Shown in pieces: positions 9,101 to 17,996 of a stretch of 64,000 nucleotides of DNA (position 1 is the stretch's first letter; each line of letters opens with the position of its first letter). The DNA comes from CAVUDO01 sp963740255 (GTDB lineage Bacteria > Actinomycetota > Actinomycetes > Mycobacteriales > Cryptosporangiaceae), in assembly GCA_963740255.1 (NCBI GenBank), contig CAVUDO010000002.1:992001-1056000 (forward strand), written 5' to 3'. The position numbers and the translations under genes were made by a program. Under the pieces are notes generated by a model. It did not search any database. It was not told where the DNA came from and saw only the letters and a list, made by a program, of their open reading frames with translations.

Positions 9101-9610
9101 TCAGGGCTCGATCCGCGCCGCGACGTCCGGCGGCTCCGCGCGGGTGACCGTGAACATGTAGCAGCCGTAGGCCACGTTGCGGCTGTGGACCTGCACCACA
9201 CCGGGTGCGGCGAGCAGCTCGGCCAGCGTTGCCCCGGGAGCCTGGCCGTCGTGCACCCTGGTCGCATCGTGGATCCAGCCGCGGTCGTCGTAGGCCCGCA
9301 GCACCTGCGGCCGCCCGTACCAGTCCGGCGGGTACGCGTCCGTGCTGGCCGGCCCCCCACACGGCCGGGCGTGCGCGATCACCGCGCCGACCTCACGGTA
9401 GGGGCTCGCCGGCAGCGGGGGCTCGTAGCCGAAGAGGATCAGTTCCTCGCCGGGCTCGGCGCCGCGCAGGCAGCACCGCAACGGATCGCCGCCCTCGGCG
9501 AGGAGGTGCTCGACCCTGTTACCCGCGGCATCGGTGCCGCTCGCACGCACCCGTCCGAGCAGGTCGGCGGGGAGAGGGTGGATCCGGAATGCGACGGCCG
9601 TGGGTGTCAT
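9101..9610 (-). CDS. DUF1203 protein
   Basis: A 169-residue soluble protein matching DUF1203: a start like AFRIHPLP, a DPLRCCLRGA segment with the paired cysteines, EELILFGYEP, and a C-terminal HSRNVAYGCYMFTV motif. The function is unknown. The start at 9610 was chosen because the homologous region begins at once with TPTAVAFRIH; the ribosome binding site is weak, and the long upstream reading frame is antisense to other genes. Confidence 0.75.
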   Translation of the reverse strand: MTPTAVAFRIHPLPADLLGRVRASGTDAAGNRVEHLLAEGGDPLRCCLRGAEPGEELILFGYEPPLPASPYREVGAVIAHARPCGGPASTDAYPPDWYGRPQVLRAYDDRGWIHDATRVHDGQAPGATLAELLAAPGVVQVHSRNVAYGCYMFTVTRAEPPDVAARIEP

Positions 9611-9739
9611 GCGTCCAGCCTGGGCGAGAGGACCACGCGGCGCTGGCGGTAATCCGACGTCGAGATGCGCCGCCCGACGCCGTCGTGTGGAAGCCTGGGT
9701 GACGGCGACCGGCTGCACCGAGGACGGGAGGGCTGGCGG

Positions 9740-9952
9740 GTGACTCCCCACGAGCACGGCGAGGACGACGACGGCGAGCTGCGCCCCGGACCCCGGGCCA
9801 CCCTTTGTACGGCCTGTTCGGGACGCGGCGCGGTGATCCGGTTCTTCGCGGCGGTCGCGCAGGACGAGCCGCCCAGCACCGCCTCGGTACCGATCCCGTG
9901 CACGTTCTGCGACGGGTCGGGGCGACTCGACGGCTTCTACGTGCCGATGTGA
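9740..9952 (+). CDS. Small zinc-ribbon-like protein with two CxxCxGxG motifs
   Basis: A 70-residue protein with an acidic N-terminus and two DnaJ-type cysteine motifs, CTACSGRGAV (about residue 23) and CTFCDGSGRLDG (about residue 54), spaced as one zinc-binding unit. I do not recognise a named family. The GTG at 9740 has GGGAGGG eight bases upstream. It lies between two leftward genes in a 380-bp gap; high third-position GC and the two ordered motifs argue that it is real. A redox or chaperone-like role is only a guess. Confidence 0.55.
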   Translation: MTPHEHGEDDDGELRPGPRATLCTACSGRGAVIRFFAAVAQDEPPSTASVPIPCTFCDGSGRLDGFYVPM

Positions 9953-9990
9953 CGCCCGGCGCCGATTCTCGCCGGACGGCGGACGGCTTG

Positions 9991-10569
9991 CTACTGGCCG
10001 GCCTTCGCGGCGGCTTTCGCCGCGCGCTTGTACTCCCGCACCTCCTGCAGGCTCTCCGGCCCGGTCACATCGGCGATCGACCTGGTCGCGCCGGCCTCGC
10101 CGTAGGGCCCGGCGGCCTCCCGCCACCCGTCCGGACGGACATCGAGCTGCTTGCCGAGCAGCGCCAGGAAGATCTTCGCCTTCTGCTCGCCGAATCCCGG
10201 CAGCTCGCGCAGCCTCCTGAGCAGCTCGCCGCCGGTCGTCGCCGTCGACCACAGCGCCGTCGGGTCGCCCGACCACTGGTCGCGCAGGTGCGCGGCGAGC
10301 GCCTGCACCCGACCGGCCATCGAGCCGGGGAACCGGTGCAGCGCCGGCGGCTGGGCGAACATCGCCGCGAACGCCTCCGGGTCGGCGGTGGCCAGGGCGG
10401 CGGCGGCGAGCCGTTCGACGCCGAGGCGCTCCGCCAGCCGGCGGGGAGCGGCGAACGCGCGCTCCATGGCCGTCTGCTGGTCGAGCAGCATTCCGATGAG
10501 CAGTGCGAGCGGATCGGCGCTCAGCAGAGCGTCGGCCTCCGCGTCCTGGCTGAGGTGAAGCGAGACCAT
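9991..10569 (-). CDS. HhH-GPD-type base-excision repair protein
   Basis: A 192-residue protein of the actinobacterial HhH-GPD glycosylase family. It begins with SQDAEADALLSADPLALLIG and the LDQQ motif, and a helix-hairpin-helix segment LRELPGFGEQKAKIFLALLG follows at about residues 121-140. The C-terminus is Lys/Ala-rich. Members of this family are annotated as DNA glycosylases; no Endo III iron-sulfur cysteines are present. The ATG at 10569 starts the conserved part; the frame stays open to 10770, but the extension overlaps the divergent promoter region. Confidence 0.75.
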   Translation of the reverse strand: MVSLHLSQDAEADALLSADPLALLIGMLLDQQTAMERAFAAPRRLAERLGVERLAAAALATADPEAFAAMFAQPPALHRFPGSMAGRVQALAAHLRDQWSGDPTALWSTATTGGELLRRLRELPGFGEQKAKIFLALLGKQLDVRPDGWREAAGPYGEAGATRSIADVTGPESLQEVREYKRAAKAAAKAGQ

Positions 10570-10690
10570 GGTGACAGCCTGCCACGTGATCTCCCGGCGA
10601 TGCCCGGCGATATCCGGGCGATGCCGTCTCGGCCACCGTCGCAGCCCGCAGACGGGTCGGAACACTCTGTGACGACAAGGGTGCTTTCGG

Positions 10691-10705
10691 CCGGAATTTT
10701 TCCGG
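10691..10705. promoter_or_regulatory. Perfect inverted repeat upstream of the sigma-like gene
   Basis: CCGGAA-TTT-TTCCGG is a perfect 15-bp palindrome in the 199-bp space between the divergent HhH-GPD gene and the sigma-factor-like gene, about 64 bp upstream of the latter's ATG. Its location and local AT-richness suggest an operator for one or both genes. No regulator can be assigned from sequence alone. Confidence 0.35.
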
Positions 10706-10768
10706 TTAGAACGAGAAATTGTGGGGCTCCGTTCCCTTCTGCCGGAGTAGGCCGTACCGTCCGGTGTC

Positions 10769-12562
10769 ATGGACGACGGGGTCTTGGTAGCTGCCGTACA
10801 AGAAGGCAGCGAGGAGGCGTTGGCCGACCTGTTCGAGGAGTGCCACGGATGGCTCTACTCGACATGTCTCAACGCCCTCCGCAGCCCAGAGGCCGCGGAG
10901 TTGGCCACCGGCCTGATCCTGGAGGCGGTGGTCCGTACCCGCCTGGCCCACGCCACCGGGTTACGGCCCGCGCTCACCGCGCTCACCTACCGCGCCTGTG
11001 TCGAGGTTGACCGGGCGCGGCGGCGTGCCGGGCGGCCGCAACCTCTCCCCGCGATGCCGTCCGGCGACGTCCAGGACCTGCGGCTGGTGGTGTGGCGCGC
11101 GGCGAGCGAACTCGACGTCGAGAGCCGGGCGCTGCTCGCCCTGGCGTCGGCCGCCGGCGCCACCAACGCCTTCCTCGCCGAAGCGGTCGACCCGGACCAC
11201 CCCGGGCCCGTGTTGCACCAGCTCGACCAGGTGCGCGAGCTCGTCGTCGGCGACGTGGTCGCGGCCCGCTCGTTAGAGGACTGCCCCACGCTGCGGGAGG
11301 AACTCGGCGAGGACGCCCGCGAGCCGAACGCCGCGGCCCGGCACAAGGTGGCCCGGCACGTGTCCGGCACGCTCCAGACCCCGGCCTGCAAGGTCTGCAC
11401 GACCACCCGCGACCGTTGGTCCCTGCGGGCGTTGGCCTGCCTGCTCCCCCTCACCGCGTTGCCCCAGGGCGCCCGCGAGCGCCTGTTGGAACGGATGGAC
11501 GCGGCACTCCCGCCCCGGCAGGAACCGGGCGTCGCGATGGCACCGGTCGTTTCGCTGGTCGACCTCGGCCCCACCGAGCGCCACGAGCCGCCCCCGCCTC
11601 CGGTGTCGCCGCCCCGGGTGTCGCCGGCACCGGCGGGCGACGTGGCGGCCGGGGGCGACGCCGAGCCGACCACGGGCGAGGCGGGACCGGACGGCGCCGG
11701 CACGGCGGGCCGACGACGGAGGCTCGGCCGGATCATGCTCGCGGCGGCGGCGGTGGTGCTGCTCGTCGGCGGCCTGCTCGCTCTCGGCGGGATGGACCTC
11801 CTCGGAAAGGTGGGCCCCGCCGCCCGGGACGGCCTGGCCGGGCCCGGCCTGCCGTTCTCCGAGGAGTCCGACGGCTCCGACACCCCTGGAGGCTCGCCCA
11901 CGCCGGCCCGCTCGCCGAAGCGCGGCGTCACCGGCTCCCCGCTGACCGGGCCGTACGTCACCGTCACGCCCGCGCCTCCGGGCACCCGCGCGACGCCGCC
12001 CGGCGGCGGGGCGCCGCCGACCCCGATCCGCACCCGGGGCACGTACGACCCCTACGCCGCCGTGCGTCCGGTGGCCGTGACCAGTCCGCCCGACGGAGCG
12101 GGCTACGACGCCACCGAAGGCGACGTGTCACGACCGTTCAAGACGGTCACGCTCAGCATCGACGCGCCGCTCTGGTACGACACCAGGCGGCTGTCCCGGG
12201 CTCTGACCTGGACCGGCACCTACAGCGACAGCCTCGGCGCCGGCACGGTGTCGTTCGGCACCGGCCAGGGCCTCTCCGTCGAGCTGGAGGCGCGCGTCAC
12301 CTGCACGGTGAAGACCACCTGGGTGCTCACCGCGACCCTCACCGACCGGAGTGGCCGGACCGAGTCGGACAGCACGACGGTCGCGGTTATGGCCACCTGC
12401 CCCGCCGAGGAGCCGCCGCCGCCCCCACCGGCCCAGCCGGCCGCGTTCCCGCGCGTGTGCGCGGCGCCGCGGCTGCCCGGCCGGGGCCCGCCGATCTGTC
12501 AGAAAGCCGGGAGGAAGACGACCGCGGACGGCAGGCCGAGCACGGCGGCCGCCCCCGCGTAG
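10769..12562 (+). CDS. Sigma-70-like / zinc-finger / transmembrane fusion protein
   Basis: A 597-residue multidomain protein. Residues 5-88 resemble sigma-70 region 2 (ALADLFEECHGWLYSTC and the basic DRARRRAGR end). Residues 105-170 have a weak region-4-like helical pattern. C172, H197, C207 and C210 form a ZAS-like anti-sigma zinc motif. A Pro-rich linker leads to one membrane helix (about 322-342), then an outside Pro/Thr/Gly-rich stalk and a beta-rich domain (about 430-550, Ig-like appearance) with a Pro-rich end. This suggests a membrane-tethered sigma/anti-sigma sensor, but region 4 is degenerate, so DNA binding is doubtful. Its last 64 bases overlap the convergent M56 gene. Confidence 0.7.
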   Translation: MDDGVLVAAVQEGSEEALADLFEECHGWLYSTCLNALRSPEAAELATGLILEAVVRTRLAHATGLRPALTALTYRACVEVDRARRRAGRPQPLPAMPSGDVQDLRLVVWRAASELDVESRALLALASAAGATNAFLAEAVDPDHPGPVLHQLDQVRELVVGDVVAARSLEDCPTLREELGEDAREPNAAARHKVARHVSGTLQTPACKVCTTTRDRWSLRALACLLPLTALPQGARERLLERMDAALPPRQEPGVAMAPVVSLVDLGPTERHEPPPPPVSPPRVSPAPAGDVAAGGDAEPTTGEAGPDGAGTAGRRRRLGRIMLAAAAVVLLVGGLLALGGMDLLGKVGPAARDGLAGPGLPFSEESDGSDTPGGSPTPARSPKRGVTGSPLTGPYVTVTPAPPGTRATPPGGGAPPTPIRTRGTYDPYAAVRPVAVTSPPDGAGYDATEGDVSRPFKTVTLSIDAPLWYDTRRLSRALTWTGTYSDSLGAGTVSFGTGQGLSVELEARVTCTVKTTWVLTATLTDRSGRTESDSTTVAVMATCPAEEPPPPPPAQPAAFPRVCAAPRLPGRGPPICQKAGRKTTADGRPSTAAAPA

Positions 12563-13434
12563 GCGAGCAGACGCAGGCCGGCCGACCGCATGGGCGGGTC
12601 GAGCAGCCGCCGGACCCGCGGCAGCAGGGCGTGTTCGGTCGAGGCCAGCGCGCCGGCCGGCGCGGTCGACACCCCCACCCGGGCCAGCGCGGCGGCCAGT
12701 ACCGCCCGGTCGCGGCCCACGCAGGCTCGGTCGTCGGCCACCATCTCGACCAACTGCCCGACCGCCCCACGCGCCTGTCGCGGCCCGCCCAGCCACGGCA
12801 ACGCCGTCGCCCACGCCGCGAACGGCAACAGCACCAGGTCGTGCCGTTCGGCCAGGTGCGCGTGCTCATGGGCCAGCACGGCGTCCAGTTCCTCGGGGCG
12901 TAGCAGCGCCAGTGCCCCGGTGGTGACGACCACCCGGGTGCCCTGGCCCGGCAGGCAGTAGGCCGCCGGAGCGGGGTGGTCGATCACCCTCGCCGAGCAT
13001 GCCGACGCGCGGACCGGACTGTTCCGCGGCGGCCAGGGGGTGCTCACCAGGTCCACCAGCTCACGCTGCCGGTCGCGGGACCGCCAGGTCCGCCACACCG
13101 AGACAGCCGTGACGCTGAGTAGCCAGGTCAATAACCCAAAGCCACTGGCGAGGGCCACGAGGGAGCCCGGCCCGAGCCCGGTCGGGATACCGCCGGGGCC
13201 TGGTGCCGCGGCCCAGGCCCCGAGCGCCTCGGGCACGGTGCCGCCGAGCGGGGCCACCCCCGCGGCGAGCACACCGCCGACCGCGGCCAGGCCGGCCGCG
13301 AGCCCCAGCGCCTGCCACAACACGAGTGCGGCGCGCGGCTCGCGCACGACCCAGCGGGCCCGGGCGTACGCCCGCGGCAGCGGGACGAGCAGCAGCACCG
13401 CGAGCAGACCCAGCCCCACGACGGTGACCGGCAC
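12499..13434 (-). CDS. M56-family (BlaR1-like) membrane metallopeptidase
   Basis: A 311-residue membrane protein with helices at both ends and a central zinc-protease motif, LAHEHAHLAERHD (HEXXH plus a downstream acidic residue). M56 proteases such as BlaR1/MecR1 inactivate the partner BlaI-type repressor on sensing a signal. This copy lacks the large C-terminal penicillin-binding sensor domain, so the signal is unlikely to be a beta-lactam bound in the BlaR1 way. It lies ten bases downstream of the BlaI gene, forming a repressor-protease pair. Confidence 0.87.
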   Translation of the reverse strand: MPVTVVGLGLLAVLLLVPLPRAYARARWVVREPRAALVLWQALGLAAGLAAVGGVLAAGVAPLGGTVPEALGAWAAAPGPGGIPTGLGPGSLVALASGFGLLTWLLSVTAVSVWRTWRSRDRQRELVDLVSTPWPPRNSPVRASACSARVIDHPAPAAYCLPGQGTRVVVTTGALALLRPEELDAVLAHEHAHLAERHDLVLLPFAAWATALPWLGGPRQARGAVGQLVEMVADDRACVGRDRAVLAAALARVGVSTAPAGALASTEHALLPRVRRLLDPPMRSAGLRLLAYAGAAAVLGLPSAVVFLPAF

Positions 13435-13444
13435 GGCGGCTGTC

Positions 13445-13819
13445 CTATCCGGAGTGCCGGTTCGAGCGCCGCAGCGCGTCCTCGAGTGCCTCCGCGAGAG
13501 CCGCGGCCTCGGCGGGACTGACCCGCCCGGCGAACCGGACCAGGGCCGCCGTCCGGTCGCTGGCGTCGCCGAGCGCCTCGGTCATCAGCTCGGCGATGTA
13601 GTCCTCGCGGGTGGCCGTCGGGCTGTACGTGTGGGCCCAGCCGTCGCGGTTGCGGACGACCCGCCCCTTGTGCTCCAGCCGGGAGAGCACCGTGAGCACA
13701 GTGGTCTTGGCCAGCTCGCGGTCGGGCAGCGCGTCGGCGACCTCACGGGCCGTCCGCGGCCCGTCCGCGGACCAGAGAACCTCCATCACCGCGCGTTCCA
13801 GCTCGCCCAGCCGGGCCAT
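13445..13819 (-). CDS. BlaI/MecI/CopY-family transcriptional repressor
   Basis: A 124-residue winged-helix repressor. The N-terminal MARLGELERAVMEVLW and the recognition region LAKTTVLTVLSRLEHKG are typical. The C-terminal half (EDYIAELMTEALGD onwards) is the dimerisation part. It is probably cleaved or inactivated through the M56 protease encoded just downstream, and is probably autoregulated through the inverted repeat 34 bp upstream of its start. Targets elsewhere cannot be seen in this window. Confidence 0.9.
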   Translation of the reverse strand: MARLGELERAVMEVLWSADGPRTAREVADALPDRELAKTTVLTVLSRLEHKGRVVRNRDGWAHTYSPTATREDYIAELMTEALGDASDRTAALVRFAGRVSPAEAAALAEALEDALRRSNRHSG

Positions 13820-13853
13820 GGGGTGCTCCTTCCGCGGACGGCGTCGACGGTGA

Positions 13854-13870
13854 TTCTACAGAGCGTAGAA
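13854..13870. promoter_or_regulatory. Predicted BlaI-type operator
   Basis: TTCTAC-AGAGC-GTAGAA is a perfect inverted repeat with 6-bp arms, 34 bp upstream of the blaI-like start codon. Its core, CTACA..GTAG, resembles the TACA-N-TGTA dyads bound by BlaI/MecI proteins. It is probably the autoregulatory site of the repressor-protease operon. Confidence 0.65.
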
Positions 13871-13942
13871 ACCACTCCCGCATCGCCGGATCGGCTCCGC
13901 CCGCGGCGGCCGTCCGACCCCGTCGAAGGCCGGCCGACGCAG

Positions 13943-13986
13943 TCTCACACCGATCTCACGGCGACCTCACGGCCGTTTCACTCCGT
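13943..13986 (+). promoter_or_regulatory. Four 11-bp direct repeats upstream of sigB
   Basis: Four consecutive 11-bp units (TCTCACACCGA, TCTCACGGCGA, CCTCACGGCCG, TTTCACTCCGT) share a TCAC core at exact 11-bp spacing. They end 75 bp before the sigma factor's GTG. Tandem 11-bp direct repeats with a TCA(C/T) core are the hallmark of OmpR/PhoB-family sites, such as the Streptomyces PhoP (PHO) box. This could be an activator or repressor site for the sigma gene. Confidence 0.5.
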
Positions 13987-14061
13987 GACCGCCACTCTGG
14001 TCCGTGTTCAGAGAGTAAGCGGCGTGGAAAGCCCCGCCGCATCATGAGGAGGCGAGTTCCG

Positions 14062-15069
<1,008 letters not shown>

Positions 15070-15081
15070 CGTTTCCGTCCG

Positions 15082-15098
15082 CCGCCGCACGTCGGCGG
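15082..15098 (+). terminator. Short hairpin after sigB
   Basis: CCGCCG-CACGT-CGGCGG forms a 6-bp GC-only stem 13 bases after the sigB stop, in the gap between convergent sigB and acuC. There is no U-tract, so termination ability is uncertain. Confidence 0.35.
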
Positions 15099-15161
15099 TC
15101 CACGTCCGCTCCGGGCCACGTCGGCTGGCCCCACGACCGGACTCCGGCGGAGGCGCGGCGG

Positions 15162-16407
15162 TCAGTGCCGGCGGACGCCGTCGGCCCCGGGATCGTCGGG
15201 GTCGAGGCCGTGCAGCGGGAAGACGGCACGACGGGTCGCCGCGATCGCCCGGTTCAACGGGGTCGGTTGCGAGCCCGGCTCCCAGGGCGTCCACCGCACG
15301 TCGCGTCCCGTCGCCCATGGTGCGCGGGACTGACGCGGCCGGTCGGCGGGAGGTGGCGAGCGCCCGCCACGAGCTCGGCGTGGCCAGGCTGGTCGGGATC
15401 GGCTCGCCGGTGAGTGTGGCGTGCAGGTGCGTCCAGCTGCGTGGGACGACGTCGACCAGCCGGTAGCCGCCGCCCCCGAGGGCCACCCAGCGCCCGTCGC
15501 ACACCTCGTGGGCCAGCGCCCGGACGGCAAGCTGGGCCGCCCGCTGGCCGTCCACGGACAGCTCCAGATGGGCCAGGGGGTCCAGCGCATGCGAGTCGCA
15601 GCCGCACTGGCTGACGACGATCTGCGGGTCGAAGGTCCGCACCACCGGCGGCACGACGGCGTGGAAGGCACGCAACCAGCCTCCGTCGTCGGTGCCGGGG
15701 GGCAGCGCGACGTTCACCGCACTGCCTTCGGCGCCTGCGCCGCCCACCTCCGTCGGGTAGCCCGTGCCCGGGAACAGCGAGAGCGGGGTCTCGTGCAGGC
15801 TGACGGTCAGCACCCTCGGGTCGTCCCAGAACACCGCCTGGACGCCGTCGCCGTGGTGGACGTCGAGGTCCAGGTAGGCCACCCGCTCGGCCCCCAGCCG
15901 CAGCAGCCGGACGATCGCCACCGCGGGGTCGTTGTACACGCAGAAGCCGCTGGCGCGGTCGGGCATCGCGTGGTGCAGGCCGCCGGCGATGTTGACGGCG
16001 TGCAGCGCGTCGCCCCGCCACACTGTCTCGGCGGCCCGCACACTGCCGCCGACGACCAGCGCGGACGCCTCGTGCATGCCCTCGAACACCGGGTTGTCGG
16101 GAGTGTTGAGGCCCCATCCGCGGAAGTACGGGTCCGACGGCGCCTTGCCGACCGCATCGAGGTAGGCCGCGTCGTGGACCAGCCGCAACAGCGCGTCGTC
16201 GGCCGGTTCGGCAGCCACCACCGTGACGTTGTCCCGGTCGAGCACGCCGAGCGCGCGGGCCAGCTCGATGGTCAGCTCCACCCGGACGGGATCGAGCGGG
16301 TGGTCACCGAGGTCGTAGGCGAGGAAGCCCGGGTCCCACACCACGGTCGCCGGCGCCGCGGCGGCGGTGGCGCTGATCGCCGCCTCGACTTCGATGTCGG
16401 CCGTCAT
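15162..16407 (-). pseudogene. acuC: acuC, acetoin-utilisation / histone-deacetylase family protein, frameshifted
   Basis: A class I HDAC-fold deacetylase (AcuC family, deacetylates acyl-CoA synthetases). The main frame carries HHAMP, DLDVHHGDGVQAVFW, the SQCGCDSHALDPLAHL segment and the GGGGYRL tyrosine loop. It reads correctly to ...SVPRTMGDG, where the normal ending (RDVRWTPWE ... AATRRAVFPLHGLDP) lies in another frame. One extra base at about 15303-15312 (within GGGACGCGA of the coding strand) explains the shift. Unshifted, translation would run on to 14008, antisense through sigB. The catalytic core is complete, so this is a recent mutation or a sequence error. The start ATG is at 16407. 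Confidence 0.85.
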
Positions 16408-16558
16408 GTGCCCCATCTCACCACGGGGCCGCACCCACGGGCCCGCACCGGGGCGCCGTCACCCCGTGGCGACCGGCCGGGCGGCCGTCTCGGCGCCCAG
16501 CACCGACCGCCCAAGACCGTTCCCCGGCCGGGGTAGGATGCGGCGTGAGGAGCCGAGC

Positions 16559-17248
16559 GTGAGCGAGCTGATCGACACCACCGAGATGTACCTGCGCACC
16601 GTTCTCGAACTCGAGGAAGAGGGCGTCACGCCCTTGCGCGCCCGGATCGCCGAACGGCTCCACCAGAGCGGTCCCACCGTGAGCCAGACGGTGGCCCGGA
16701 TGGAGCGCGACGGCCTGGTCACCGTCGAGGGCGACCGCCAGCTCAAACTCACCGACGAGGGCCGCCAGCGCGCGATCAGCGTGATGCGCAAGCACCGCCT
16801 GGCGGAGCTGCTGCTGGTCAACGTGATCGGGATGGAGTACGAGGACGCCCACGTCGAGGCGTGCCGCTGGGAACACGTGATGAGCGACGCGGTCGAGCGC
16901 AAGGTGTACGACCTGCTCGGCCGTCCCACCACCTCCCCGTACGGCAACCTCATCCCCGGCCTGGCCGAACTGGACGCCTCGGCTGGGCCGGACCACGAGC
17001 CGGCCGAGCCGCTGATGTCGCTGGCCACCGTGGCCGGGGGCGGCTCGGTGGTGATCCGACGGATCTCCGAGCAGTTGCAGAACGACACCGAGGTCATCCA
17101 CGACCTGCACGAGGCGGGTGTCGAGCCGGGCGTCTCCGTGACGGTCGACCGTGACGGCGCCGGCGCCGTCACGTTGACCCACGGCGCGACCACGGTCCGG
17201 CTCCCCCGGTCGCTGGCGGGACTCGTCTTCGTCTCCGCCCGCGCCTGA
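16559..17248 (+). CDS. DtxR/IdeR-family metal-dependent regulator
   Basis: A 229-residue iron- or manganese-responsive repressor. The N-terminal winged helix is YLRTVLELEEEGVTPLRARIA with HQSGPTVSQTVARMERDGLV. The metal-binding and dimerisation domain carries the conserved HVEACRWEHVMSD with Cys, Glu and His ligands. The C-terminal SH3/FeoA-like domain ends in VRLPRSLAGLVFV. All three domains match IdeR in order and length. The GTG at 16559 follows GAGGAG by seven bases. It diverges from acuC. No iron box is visible nearby. Confidence 0.9.
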   Translation: MSELIDTTEMYLRTVLELEEEGVTPLRARIAERLHQSGPTVSQTVARMERDGLVTVEGDRQLKLTDEGRQRAISVMRKHRLAELLLVNVIGMEYEDAHVEACRWEHVMSDAVERKVYDLLGRPTTSPYGNLIPGLAELDASAGPDHEPAEPLMSLATVAGGGSVVIRRISEQLQNDTEVIHDLHEAGVEPGVSVTVDRDGAGAVTLTHGATTVRLPRSLAGLVFVSARA

Positions 17249-17384
17249 GCCAGTGGCCCGCCGGGCCGGCCGTCGGTGCGTGCCAGGGACGGCGCTCTTG
17301 CACGGGTGCGGCGGGACGGATCACGCCCTCTTGCCGAATCCCGGACGAACCACGCTCTTGCGGCGGCCAGCGTGACGGATCCCG

Positions 17385-17996
17385 TTACTGGAGGGTGCCG
17401 GCCCGCCAGGCTGTCGCCGCACGGGCCAGGGCACCGGCGCAACTGCGGTTGCGGCCGGCGCGCTCGCGTTCGGCGGCACCGTCCTCGCCCGGCTCCGCCA
17501 GGAACATGCGGCCCGCCGCGACCACCCGGAAGAACGCGGCGCCGCGCTCCAGGGCCACGCCGAGGTCGCCGTCGTACAGTCCCCCCAGCACCGCGTCGGC
17601 CAGGGAGGCCACCGCCTCGGGATCGGCGTCGTCGTGGACGCCCGCCACCACCTCGTCGACCGGGGCGAGGCCGCGCCCGGTGCGGTAGAGCCGGGCGACC
17701 TCCTCGCCGTTCTCGGTGCACCAGGTGCGCAGCAGGTAGAGCGCCCAGAGCGCGCCGGGCAGCGAATCGACCGGTGCGCTCTGCCACAGCTGGGCGAGGG
17801 TGTCCAGACCGACCGTGTCGGCCAGCCGCACCATCCGGTCGCCCGGCTCCCCGTCGGCCCTCCCGACCTCGACGACCGCCGCCGCGGTGGCGTGCGCCAG
17901 CTCGAGGCGGGCCAGCGGCTCGCCGTCGGCCGCGCGCGAAGCCAGGCGCTCCACGTCGGCGGCGAGCACCGGTCGGGGCGGACGGGGCTGTGTCAC
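17385..17996 (-). CDS. Conserved actinobacterial protein of unknown function
   Basis: A 203-residue, mostly helical soluble protein. Recognisable blocks are LARLELAHATAAAVVEVGRA, LPGALWALYLLRTW and DGDLGVALERGAAFFRVVAAG, followed by a polar tail. I recall similar proteins in many actinomycetes without a function; some are misnamed as polymerase subunits. No signal peptide, membrane helix or catalytic motif is seen. GTG 17996 was chosen because a GGAG lies eight bases upstream and the longer frame is antisense to the K+ channel leader. Confidence 0.6.
   Translation of the reverse strand: MTQPRPPRPVLAADVERLASRAADGEPLARLELAHATAAAVVEVGRADGEPGDRMVRLADTVGLDTLAQLWQSAPVDSLPGALWALYLLRTWCTENGEEVARLYRTGRGLAPVDEVVAGVHDDADPEAVASLADAVLGGLYDGDLGVALERGAAFFRVVAAGRMFLAEPGEDGAAERERAGRNRSCAGALARAATAWRAGTLQ

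Noticed and set aside
10570..10770. N-terminal extension of the HhH-GPD protein to 10770
   Set aside because: The extension lacks similarity to the family and covers the promoter region of the divergent sigma-like gene.
17291..17361. Three CTCTTGC copies after the DtxR-family gene
   Set aside because: Copies are short and irregularly spaced (33 and 27 bp); chance occurrence is likely.
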